Origin: Prosthecobacter sp. | GTDB lineage: Bacteria; Verrucomicrobiota; Verrucomicrobiia; Verrucomicrobiales; Verrucomicrobiaceae | Direction: 5' to 3' | DNA length: 64,000 nucleotides | Assembly: GCA_019186985.1 (NCBI GenBank) | Contig: JABARQ010000016.1 | Coordinates: 184,066-248,065 of the forward strand | Shown here: positions 56,799 through 64,000 of the stretch, piece after piece | Layout: every line of letters starts with the position of its first letter | How positions within the stretch are numbered: position 1 is the stretch's first letter | The notes under the pieces: model-generated | Told to the model about the DNA's origin: nothing | What the model saw: the letters and a program-made list of their open reading frames with translations, nothing else | Databases searched by the model: none | Program-made: the position numbers and the translations under genes

Positions 56799-58471
56799 GG
56801 ACGGGAGATCATCTTTTTGAAAAGAACCCAGACGGCGCATAGCCCAAGGCAGCACAGGGCGAACCAGTCGCCAAAGCGGGCGTAGAGCGTCATTTCAGGC
56901 TGCCCTGGCACCAGCACCGTGCCCGGCAGGCAGCCTTCAATCAGCGTGCTGCCAGTTTCAGGGTCGGCCAGCTTCTGCGTCAGCGTGCCCAGGGTGTCAA
57001 TGAAGCATGTCACACCGGTGTTGGTCGCACGCACCATCGGACGCCTCAGCTCAATGGCCCGAAACCTGGCGTTGGCCGCGTGAACCTCCATCTGCTCGCT
57101 CTGCAAAAACCAGCCGTCGTTGGTCAGATTGACGATCATCTGCGGCTCCGGCCGGACAAAACGCCGCGCCAGACGACCGACCGTGTCTTCAAAACAAATG
57201 AGCGGGATGATGCCCACCTGAGGCTTCTCGAGCTTCAGGGGGTCCGTGCTTGTGCCTGCATCAAAGTCCCCGGGAATCACCGATCTCAGCAAAGAAAAGG
57301 GCGGGTGGTCTCCAAACGGCAGATACTCACCAAACGGCACCAGGTGAACCTTGTGATGCTCCTGACGATGCCCATAGGAGCCTCGAAACAACACGGTGGA
57401 AACATGCCCGCCGGGCCCCGGCTCGGACGTCGGATAGATCTCCGTGCCTGTCATCAGGCTGAAATCACCAGCCGCCAGCAGATCATTGAAGAAGTCTTCA
57501 TGCCTTGGCAGGCCCCAGCGCTCCCCCTGACCATGAAGGTGCACCGGCAGGGCGCTTTCCGGCCAGATCACCAGGTCCGGGGGCTCCCCCCCCTCCACAT
57601 AAAGCTTCGTGAAGGTCTTGAGCCTTTCATAAACCTGCGGAGCCATCCTCCCAGACCAGGCATCCACCTGCGACACGTTGGGCTGCACCAGCAGGGTCTG
57701 CACCTCCACCACGTCTCCCTGCGGCCGGGTCACCTTGAGCACCCCGTAAAAGGCGGCCGCCAGCAGCACCACGAGCACCAGGGTCAGGTCGAGCCTCGTC
57801 CTGCAGCTGCCCTTTCCCTGATAAACCGCCACCTGCCGCCTCAGCGTGTTCCATCCCGTGCAGGCCACCAGCACCGGCAGAAACGACAGGCCCATCACTC
57901 CCACAAGGTCCGCCCCCTGGATCAGCACCCGGTTTTGATGCAGCCCCACACCAAGGCCGTTCCAGCCAAATCCGGTGAAAACCGTCGTGCTGCGCAACCA
58001 CTCGCAAACCACCCAGGCGGAGGCCGCCAGCACGGAGCATCTCAGGGACTCCCAGGTGCTCTCCTGCCAGCTGCCACGCGTCAGCCTGTGCTTCTCCGGA
58101 AGGGCGAATCGCCGGACAAACCACCCCCACAGGCCGAAATACAACGCACAATAACCGCTGAGCCCGATCACCGCACCTGCCCCCATCAATTCCGGACCGA
58201 TGCCGACCCACGAATGATCGACGGCCCCTGCCATCACCCGGGACGAATGCCTCACCCAGGCCAGGTTTGGCAGAAAAAACGCCAGCCCGGCCAGATACCC
58301 CGACTTGAAGCCGGAAACCGCCCCCTCCCCGTCCCACAACAACGCCAGCAAGGGCAGCAGCCAGAGCCAGATCACCCATTCCTGATTCCAGCGAGGGAAA
58401 CCCAAAACCAGCATTCCCCCGCTGAGCAAAGGCAGGAGACACGACATGGATCGTCGGTGGAAAATCGGCAT
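56786..58471 (-). CDS. lnt: Apolipoprotein N-acyltransferase
   Basis: Adds the third acyl chain to the N-terminal Cys of lipoproteins at the inner membrane. The 561-residue protein has several N-terminal membrane helices ('LLPLLSGGMLVLGFPRW', 'WLWLLPLLALLW'), then the nitrilase-like periplasmic domain with 'DLVIWPESALPVHLHG' (catalytic Glu), 'KVHLVPFGEYLPFGD' (Lys) and 'GIIPLICFEDTVGR' (Cys), and a final C-terminal helix. Length is near the family norm. A second ATG at 58447 is possible. Predicted lipoproteins such as the one at 1702 are its expected substrates. Confidence 0.94.
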   Translation of the reverse strand: MPIFHRRSMSCLLPLLSGGMLVLGFPRWNQEWVIWLWLLPLLALLWDGEGAVSGFKSGYLAGLAFFLPNLAWVRHSSRVMAGAVDHSWVGIGPELMGAGAVIGLSGYCALYFGLWGWFVRRFALPEKHRLTRGSWQESTWESLRCSVLAASAWVVCEWLRSTTVFTGFGWNGLGVGLHQNRVLIQGADLVGVMGLSFLPVLVACTGWNTLRRQVAVYQGKGSCRTRLDLTLVLVVLLAAAFYGVLKVTRPQGDVVEVQTLLVQPNVSQVDAWSGRMAPQVYERLKTFTKLYVEGGEPPDLVIWPESALPVHLHGQGERWGLPRHEDFFNDLLAAGDFSLMTGTEIYPTSEPGPGGHVSTVLFRGSYGHRQEHHKVHLVPFGEYLPFGDHPPFSLLRSVIPGDFDAGTSTDPLKLEKPQVGIIPLICFEDTVGRLARRFVRPEPQMIVNLTNDGWFLQSEQMEVHAANARFRAIELRRPMVRATNTGVTCFIDTLGTLTQKLADPETGSTLIEGCLPGTVLVPGQPEMTLYARFGDWFALCCLGLCAVWVLFKKMISRPCLH

Positions 58472-58717
58472 CCGCCCAGCCTTGGCAGAACAGGCCCCAT
58501 GTCCATGGCTTTGTCATTCAGAGCACTCCTGCTTAACAAAATCGGCGCCTCATTCCTTCACCGGAGCAGTCAGCATGCCCCGCAACGCCCCTGTTCCCAA
58601 CAAGGAACCGGGCTCGATGTGTGAAAAAATTACCCGCAATGATGGCCTGATCTTTGCTTGCCATCCATCCGCCTCAGTGAAACAGGGTGTGTCCGCTCCA
58701 CTGGGGCACTCCCAACC

Positions 58718-60133
58718 ATGGCCGACCAAGGACTTTATCAGACTCAGACGCAGAAGCTGGCCATCGGCCCGCAGATGCAGCAGAGCCTGCAAATCCTTCA
58801 GGCCCCCACGCTGGAACTGCGCCAGATCATCCAGCAGGAAGTCGAGATCAACCCCGTGCTCGAACTGGAAAGCCCCGAGGTCTCCCTTGAGGACGCCGTG
58901 CCGGACGATCCGGACAACCGTGAGGATCGGGACGAACTCGACATCCTTTCCCAGATGGATGAGGAATGGCGCGAATATTGGGCGCAAAGCCGCGCACAGT
59001 CCGGAAGCCGGACGGCGGAGGACCAGGAGCGCTGGCAGTTTCTCATGGACAGCATCGTGGCCCCAACCACCCTTCAGGAGCATTTGCTGTCCCAGCTCCA
59101 CACGGCGGAGGCGACTTCCTCCGTTGCAAAACACGTTGAGTTCCTCATCGGCAACCTTGATGACCGGGGCTTCCTCAACACCCCGGTCGAGGAGCTCAGC
59201 CTTCAGCATGCCATCCCCATCGATGAACTGCGACAGGCCAAGGAACTGCTCATCAGCTTCGACCCCGTCGGCGTCGGCGCCGATGACCTTCGCGAGTGTC
59301 TTCTCATCCAGCTGGAACGCCTAGGCAAGCGCCAGAGCCTGGCGCACCGCCTGGTGGACATGCACCTCGACGACCTCGCCAACAAGCGCTACCCCATCCT
59401 TGCGCGCAAGATGGGGGTGCCTGTCGAGCAGATTTCCCGCGCCGCCGACTTCATCAGCACCCTGGATCCTCGTCCGGCCTCGCGGTTTTCGGCGAGCACC
59501 AACAACTACGTCACCCCCGACATCATCGTCGAACACCAGGCGGGCGAATGGGTTCCGGTGATGAACAACGACGATCTTCCCCACCTGCGACTCAGCAACG
59601 CCTACAAGGACATGCTCAGCCAGCCCGGCAGCAGCAGCGAGGTGCGCAATTACATCCGGGAAAAGCTCCGCAGCGGCAAGTTCCTGATCCGAAGCATCCA
59701 GCAGCGCCAGCAGACCATCTACAAGATCGCGGTGCAGATCCTCGCCCATCAGAGGGAGTTTCTGGAAAAGGGCACCGGCTGCCTCCGCCCCCTGAACATG
59801 GCCCAGGTGGCCGACGAAGTCGGCGTGCATGAAACCACCGTCAGCCGCGCCATTGCCGGCAAGTACATGGCCACCCCCCACGGCGTCTTCGAACTCAAGT
59901 TCTTCTTCAGCCATGGCGTCAGGACGGAATCCGGGGAGGACCTGAGCAACACCAGCGTCAAAAACGCCATCGCCGACCTCATCAAGGGGGAGCCCAAATC
60001 CAAGCCGCTCAGCGATGACAAGCTTGCCAGGATCCTCGACCAGCAGGGCATCAAGGTGGCCCGGCGCACGGTCGCGAAGTATCGCGAGGCCCTGGGCATC
60101 CTGCCAAGCCACCTGAGAAAGTCCTTTTCCTGA
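58718..60133 (+). CDS. rpoN: RNA polymerase sigma-54 factor
   Basis: Directs RNA polymerase to -24/-12 promoters and requires AAA+ activators. The 471-residue protein has region I 'LYQTQTQKLAIGPQMQQSLQILQAPTLELRQIIQQEVEINPVLELE' (Gln-rich activator-interaction helix), an acidic region II (about 56-100), and the C-terminal part with the helix-turn-helix 'MAQVADEVGVHETTVSRAI' and the RpoN box 'ARRTVAKYREAL'. The ATG at 58718 begins 'MADQGLYQTQTQ'; the frame is open upstream by 20 codons without family similarity. No enhancer-binding protein gene is in the window. Confidence 0.96.
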   Translation: MADQGLYQTQTQKLAIGPQMQQSLQILQAPTLELRQIIQQEVEINPVLELESPEVSLEDAVPDDPDNREDRDELDILSQMDEEWREYWAQSRAQSGSRTAEDQERWQFLMDSIVAPTTLQEHLLSQLHTAEATSSVAKHVEFLIGNLDDRGFLNTPVEELSLQHAIPIDELRQAKELLISFDPVGVGADDLRECLLIQLERLGKRQSLAHRLVDMHLDDLANKRYPILARKMGVPVEQISRAADFISTLDPRPASRFSASTNNYVTPDIIVEHQAGEWVPVMNNDDLPHLRLSNAYKDMLSQPGSSSEVRNYIREKLRSGKFLIRSIQQRQQTIYKIAVQILAHQREFLEKGTGCLRPLNMAQVADEVGVHETTVSRAIAGKYMATPHGVFELKFFFSHGVRTESGEDLSNTSVKNAIADLIKGEPKSKPLSDDKLARILDQQGIKVARRTVAKYREALGILPSHLRKSFS

Positions 60134-60213
60134 GCCACCAACCCGGGAGAACGCCCCGTTTGTGGAAGCGCCCCCCAGGCAGCGTCCAGACAATCACGCC
60201 CGACGCTGGATCA

Positions 60214-61554
60214 TCAGATCGAGATTTCCGAGCCTTCGTCAAAGACGTTGGCAACCGGCTTCAGGATCATGCCGGCAGCCACCGTGTTGTTGGTCTGCTC
60301 ATCGACCAGGATGAAGCTCCCCGTGGTGCGGTTCTCCGAATAAGCGTCAAAGAAGATGGGCGCCGAGGCACGAAGCCGGATGCAGCCGATGTCATTCAAG
60401 GCAAACTCCTGGCTCTCCTGGCTTTTCTCCAGGGTGCTGATGTTCACCTTGTAAAGAACATCCGTCACCACGGCGCGCACTTCGTTCGTCGTGTGACGCA
60501 GGTAAAAGCGCCCCCTTGGCCTGAGGGTCTTCTTGTCCGCAAACCAGCAGATCATCGCATCGAACTCCTGCTCGGTGTGCACAGGCTCGTCCGCCTTCAC
60601 AATCATGCCCCCGCGGCTGGTGTCGATCTCGTCGGCAACGGTGATGCTGTAGCTCAGCTGCGGAATCGCCTCGGACTGCTCGCCGGCAAACGTGTGAATG
60701 CCCGTGATGCGGGTCTTCATTCCCGAAGGCAGCACGGAAACAGCATCCCCCACACGGAACGTGCCGCTCGCCATGCGGCCGGCAAATCCACGGTAGTCAT
60801 GCAGATTGCCCAGCTTGGCGTCATCAGCGTCGGAGATCGGACGGATGACCCACTGCACCGGAAACCGCGCCTTGTCCTGGGCCGTCTCGGCCTGCACCTG
60901 CACGCTTTCCAGGTGCTCCAGAAGGCTCGGGCCCTCATACCAGTCCGTCCGGGAGGACCTCTCCACCACATTGTCACCGTTCAGGGCGCTCATTGGAATC
61001 GGCCTGATGTTCGGCGTGTACTCCAGACCGCCGGCAAACTCCATGTAGTCGGCGACAATCTTATGGTAGGTGTCCTCGTCAAAGTCGACCAGATCCATCT
61101 TGTTCACCGCCAGCACGACCTGGTTGATCCTGAGAAGGCTGGCAAGGTAGGTGTGACGCATCGTCTGCTCGATCACGCCCAGGCGCGCATCCACAAGGAT
61201 GATCGCCAGGTCGGCGGTGGACGCACCGGTGACCATGTTCCGGGTGTACTGGATATGCCCGGGAGTGTCGGCGATGATGAACTTGCGCCTTGGTGTCGCA
61301 AAATAGCGGTACGCCACGTCGATCGTGATGCCCTGCTCACGCTCGGCACGAAGGCCGTCGGTGAGAAGCGCCAGGTTGACGTGGGCGTCACCCCGACGCT
61401 TTGAGGATTCCTCGACGGCGAGGAGCTGGTCCTCGAAGATCGACTTTGAGTCGTACAGCAGCCGGCCGATCAGGGTGCTCTTGCCATCATCAACGCTTCC
61501 GGCGGTCGTGAAGCGGAGGAGGCTGGATTCAGTGGGATTGACGAGAACGTCCAT
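60214..61554 (-). CDS. cysN: Sulfate adenylyltransferase subunit 1 (GTPase)
   Basis: The GTP-hydrolysing subunit of ATP sulfurylase, which drives formation of APS from sulfate with CysD. 446 residues. GTPase motifs: 'AGSVDDGKSTLIGRLL' (G1), 'EREQGITIDVAY', 'DTPGHIQY' (G3), 'NKMD' (G4) and 'PMSALNGDNV' (G5). The EF-Tu-like domains follow. It ends without a fused CysC (APS kinase) domain. The gene follows cysD after 47 bp. Confidence 0.95.
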   Translation of the reverse strand: MDVLVNPTESSLLRFTTAGSVDDGKSTLIGRLLYDSKSIFEDQLLAVEESSKRRGDAHVNLALLTDGLRAEREQGITIDVAYRYFATPRRKFIIADTPGHIQYTRNMVTGASTADLAIILVDARLGVIEQTMRHTYLASLLRINQVVLAVNKMDLVDFDEDTYHKIVADYMEFAGGLEYTPNIRPIPMSALNGDNVVERSSRTDWYEGPSLLEHLESVQVQAETAQDKARFPVQWVIRPISDADDAKLGNLHDYRGFAGRMASGTFRVGDAVSVLPSGMKTRITGIHTFAGEQSEAIPQLSYSITVADEIDTSRGGMIVKADEPVHTEQEFDAMICWFADKKTLRPRGRFYLRHTTNEVRAVVTDVLYKVNISTLEKSQESQEFALNDIGCIRLRASAPIFFDAYSENRTTGSFILVDEQTNNTVAAGMILKPVANVFDEGSEISI

Positions 61555-61601
61555 GATAAAGGTGTATGATTGTGCGGTGTTCGACGGGTCTCCAGACTTG
61601 A

Positions 61602-62510
61602 TCAGAAGTAGCCTTCCTTCTTCCGGTCTTCCATGGCAGTCTCGGAACGCTTGTCATCGGCACGCGTGCCGCGCTCGGTCTGGCGTGCGGCGGCGACTTC
61701 CGCCACGATCTCATCCAGGGTGCCCGCGGAGCTTTCCACGGCGCCCGTGCAGGTCGCATCACCCACCGTGCGGAAACGGATCAGGCGCTCTTCCACCATG
61801 TCCTTCTCCTCCTCCAGGATGGGGATGAACCCGGTTTCTGCATCCAGCAGCTGGCCATGGCGTTCAAACACTCGCCGCCTGTGTGCAAAGTACAAGCTTG
61901 GCAGCGGGATGCTTTCCTGGCGGATGTACTGCCAGACGTCCATCTCGGTCCAGTTGCTGAGCGGAAACACCCTGAAATGCTCGCCAAAATGCTTGCGTCC
62001 GTTGAAGATGTTCCAGAGCTCAGGGCGCTGGTTCTTGGGATCCCATTGTCCAAACTCGTCCCGATGACTGAAGAACCGCTCCTTGGCGCGGGCTTTTTCC
62101 TCATCGCGCCGTCCTCCGCCAAGGCAGGCGTCGAACTTGTGCTCCTCAATGCTGTCCAGCAAGGTGACCGTCTGCAGCTTGTTCCGGCTCGCATAGGGCC
62201 CCTTTTCCTCCTGCACCCGTCCTTCATCAATGCTCTTCTGCACGCTGCCGACCACCAGCTGGGCGCCGATTTCATCCACGAACCAGTCACGGTAGGTCAT
62301 CGCTTCGGGAAAGTTGTGGCCCGTGTCCACATGCAGAAGCTTGAACGGCATTCTTGCCGGATAAAAGGCCTTTCTGGCAAGCCAGGCCATGACGATCGAG
62401 TCCTTGCCGCCCGAGAAAAGCAGCGCAGGATTTTGAAACTGGGCGGCGGTCTCGCGCAGGACGAAGATCGCCTCGCTTTCGAGAAACTGAAGATGCGTGA
62501 TGGAGGACAT
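61602..62510 (-). CDS. cysD: Sulfate adenylyltransferase subunit 2
   Basis: The catalytic PP-loop subunit that activates sulfate. From the ATG at 62510 the product has 302 residues, the same length as E. coli CysD. 'LLFSGGKDSIVMAWLARKAFYP' (PP-loop), 'LLHVDTGHNFPEAMTYRDWF', 'CLGGGRRDEEKARAKERFFSHRDEFGQWDPKNQRPELWNIFNG' and the C-terminal 'DRKKEGYF' are diagnostic. The upstream in-frame start (62585) is inside cysH and unlikely. It follows cysH after 22 bp. Confidence 0.96.
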   Translation of the reverse strand: MSSITHLQFLESEAIFVLRETAAQFQNPALLFSGGKDSIVMAWLARKAFYPARMPFKLLHVDTGHNFPEAMTYRDWFVDEIGAQLVVGSVQKSIDEGRVQEEKGPYASRNKLQTVTLLDSIEEHKFDACLGGGRRDEEKARAKERFFSHRDEFGQWDPKNQRPELWNIFNGRKHFGEHFRVFPLSNWTEMDVWQYIRQESIPLPSLYFAHRRRVFERHGQLLDAETGFIPILEEEKDMVEERLIRFRTVGDATCTGAVESSAGTLDEIVAEVAAARQTERGTRADDKRSETAMEDRKKEGYF

Positions 62511-62532
62511 TCGGAAGGGATGATCTGGTCGC

Positions 62533-63183
62533 TTATTTCGTGTCAGTGACAAGCTTTGCATGCAGGCCGCACTCATGTTTTTCATCCCCCTTGGCCGGGT
62601 CGTAATATGTCATTTCGTTCGGCAGGTCATGCTGGGACAGATAGGCTTTCAACTGTGGCTCCTCCCATTCCAGGATGGGATTGACCTTCAGGCAGCTGAA
62701 CTTGGAGTCCCACATGACGGCTGAAAGCGAAGCCGCACGCTGGGGATTTTGCCCCCTGCGCAGGGCGGTAATCCAGACTTGAGGAGCAAGCTCACGCATT
62801 CCACGCTCAAACGGCTCCAGCTTCATGATGCGGCTGAACGATTCCACCCTTTCCACCTCGTCGGGCATGGGAAGCTGTCCGCCATTCAAGGCAAGCCAGT
62901 GAGCGCTCGTCATCAGCGGCAAATAGGGCTTCAAGTTGAGCTGCAGGCGCTCGCGTGCCGCCTCCGCAAACCTGTAGGTTTCGGGAAAATTCGCGCCATG
63001 ATCAATCCACAAGACCGGAATGGCCGGCTGCTCCGCAGTGGCCATGTGTAAAATCACCGCCTCGTAAGGGCGGAAGTTCGTGGTAACCACTGCTTTGCCC
63101 TGCCGGACTGCCCACGAGAGGACTTCCTGCGGGCTCGCTCCCTGAAGTTGTTGGTTAATGCGCTCGATTTCTTGAGGATTCAT
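62533..63183 (-). CDS. cysH: Phosphoadenylyl-sulfate reductase
   Basis: Reduces activated sulfate to sulfite. 216 residues: 'AVVTTNFRPYEAVILHMATAEQPAIPVLWIDHGANFPETYRFAE', 'KLEPFERGM..LAPQVWITALRRGQNPQRA' and the catalytic 'KHECGLHAKL' (Cys in ECGLH). I do not see the paired CC and CxxC motifs of Fe-S-bearing APS reductases, so it looks like the PAPS-using type; that is inferred. The ATG at 63183 follows a short leader with a CTGTAAAGTCGATATT element. Confidence 0.9.
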   Translation of the reverse strand: MNPQEIERINQQLQGASPQEVLSWAVRQGKAVVTTNFRPYEAVILHMATAEQPAIPVLWIDHGANFPETYRFAEAARERLQLNLKPYLPLMTSAHWLALNGGQLPMPDEVERVESFSRIMKLEPFERGMRELAPQVWITALRRGQNPQRAASLSAVMWDSKFSCLKVNPILEWEEPQLKAYLSQHDLPNEMTYYDPAKGDEKHECGLHAKLVTDTK

Positions 63184-63215
63184 GAAGTCGTGAATGATTT
63201 GTCCTTATTCCCTAT

Positions 63216-63231
63216 CTGTAAAGTCGATATT
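63216..63231 (+). promoter_or_regulatory. CysI-like element upstream of cysH
   Basis: CTGTAAAGTCGATATT lies 33-48 bp upstream of the cysH start and matches 12 of 16 positions of CTATATAGTCGATAGA upstream of cysI (complement of 53046-53061), although orientation relative to the gene is reversed. It may be a shared operator; the pairwise match alone is weak. Confidence 0.35.
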
Positions 63232-63244
63232 GAATCGGAAGAAG

Positions 63245-63275
63245 AAAAAACCCCGCTCCTTGCGGAGAGGGGTTT
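63245..63275 (-). terminator. rRNA operon terminator
   Basis: On the minus strand, directly after the 5S gene: a stem of AACCCC-CTCC pairing with GGAG-GGGGTT, a short GCAA loop and a T-rich end of six bases. A strong intrinsic terminator. Confidence 0.85.
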
Positions 63276-63278
63276 ATA

Positions 63279-63395
63279 ATCTGGCAGCGTCCTACTTTCG
63301 CATGGCCTGTCGCCATACTATCATCGGCGCAACAGCGTTTCACTTCCGTGTTCGGAATGGGAACGGGTGGTGCCACTGTGCCATGGCCACCAGAC
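63279..63395 (-). rRNA. rrf: 5S ribosomal RNA
   Basis: The minus strand reads TCTGGTGGCCATGGCAC... through CCGTTCCCATTCCGAACACGG and ...GAAAGTAGGACGCTGCCAGA. These are the conserved 5S segments, and the ends pair as TCTGGTGGC with GCTGCCAGA. Ends are good to a few bases. It lies downstream of 23S, followed by a terminator. Confidence 0.93.
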
Positions 63396-63514
63396 GACTG
63401 GGCGGGGAGATCGCCCAGGATGTCTGGGGGCTCGTCTGAACCAGAGGTTCTCTGACAACTGCATACAGAGGGAAACAACTTACATGAGTTACATTAACAT
63501 GCTTGTATTGAAAT

Positions 63515-64000
<486 letters not shown>

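Noticed and set aside
60180..60208. CAGCGTC/GACGCTG hairpin after cysN as a terminator
   Set aside because: Only a 7-bp stem with a 15-nt loop and no T-run on either strand; too weak to call.
63396..63514. tRNA in the 23S-5S spacer
   Set aside because: No cloverleaf or T-arm consensus is visible; it appears to be plain spacer.

Overview
The window is high-GC bacterial chromosome that reads as a member of the Verrucomicrobiota, close to Prosthecobacter/Verrucomicrobium. The genus is an inference. The phylum rests on a 51-residue small basic protein of the type shared by Chlamydiae and Verrucomicrobia (55604-55759), a PEP-CTERM-anchored protease, DUF1501 and DUF1080 proteins, and a serine/threonine kinase of the 'ARLLPQYEF..IG.GGMGAVYKARQ' kind. 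Most of the window is chromosomal backbone; I saw no transposase, integrase, phage gene or CRISPR array.

Layout. 1-1512: the 5' part of a heparinase II/III-family protein running off the left edge. 1.7-8.3 kb: a lipoprotein, phosphofructokinase, then argH, a Nudix hydrolase, tatC and a UPF0502 gene on the plus strand. 8.4-14 kb: an accessory stretch of locally lower GC, with a Cys-rich membrane protein, a 1312-residue secreted repeat protein ending in an HExxH domain, and a 4-bp-overlapping partner gene. 14-21.8 kb: M20 peptidase, DMT transporter, malate dehydrogenase, HU/IHF, a DR2241-like CbiX chelatase, a trypsin-like PEP-CTERM protein and a PIN-TRAM membrane protein.

21.9-32.3 kb: one minus-strand block joining the str and S10 operons, in the order rpsL-rpsG-fusA-rpsJ-rplC-rplD-rplW-rplB-rpsS-[secreted coiled-coil gene]-rplV-rpsC-rplP-rpmC-rpsQ-rplN-rplX, ending in a strong hairpin terminator. 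There is no tuf after fusA, no rplE/rpsN/rpsH after rplX, and an unrelated envelope gene sits between rpsS and rplV.

32.4-44.7 kb: a coiled-coil protein, PBP4-type DD-peptidase, ThiS, bifunctional nuclease, two small membrane proteins (UPF0126, MarC), the threonine catabolic pair tdh-kbl, a DUF1501 protein, a large kinase with a propeller-like tail and a YHYH protein. 44.8-51.1 kb: catabolic genes, namely hydroxyproline/proline epimerase overlapping a secreted S9 peptidase, then an RbsC-like permease with two exported nucleoside hydrolases.

51.1-63.2 kb: sulfate assimilation in two pieces, sulfite reductase (cysI-like) and cysH-cysD-cysN, separated by a DUF1080 protein, an RluB-type pseudouridine synthase, the small basic protein, RNase HIII, Lnt and sigma-54. 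The siroheme-type chelatase at 18-19.5 kb could supply cysI's cofactor. 63.2-64 kb: the 3' end of an rRNA operon on the minus strand (23S 3' part, 5S, terminator).
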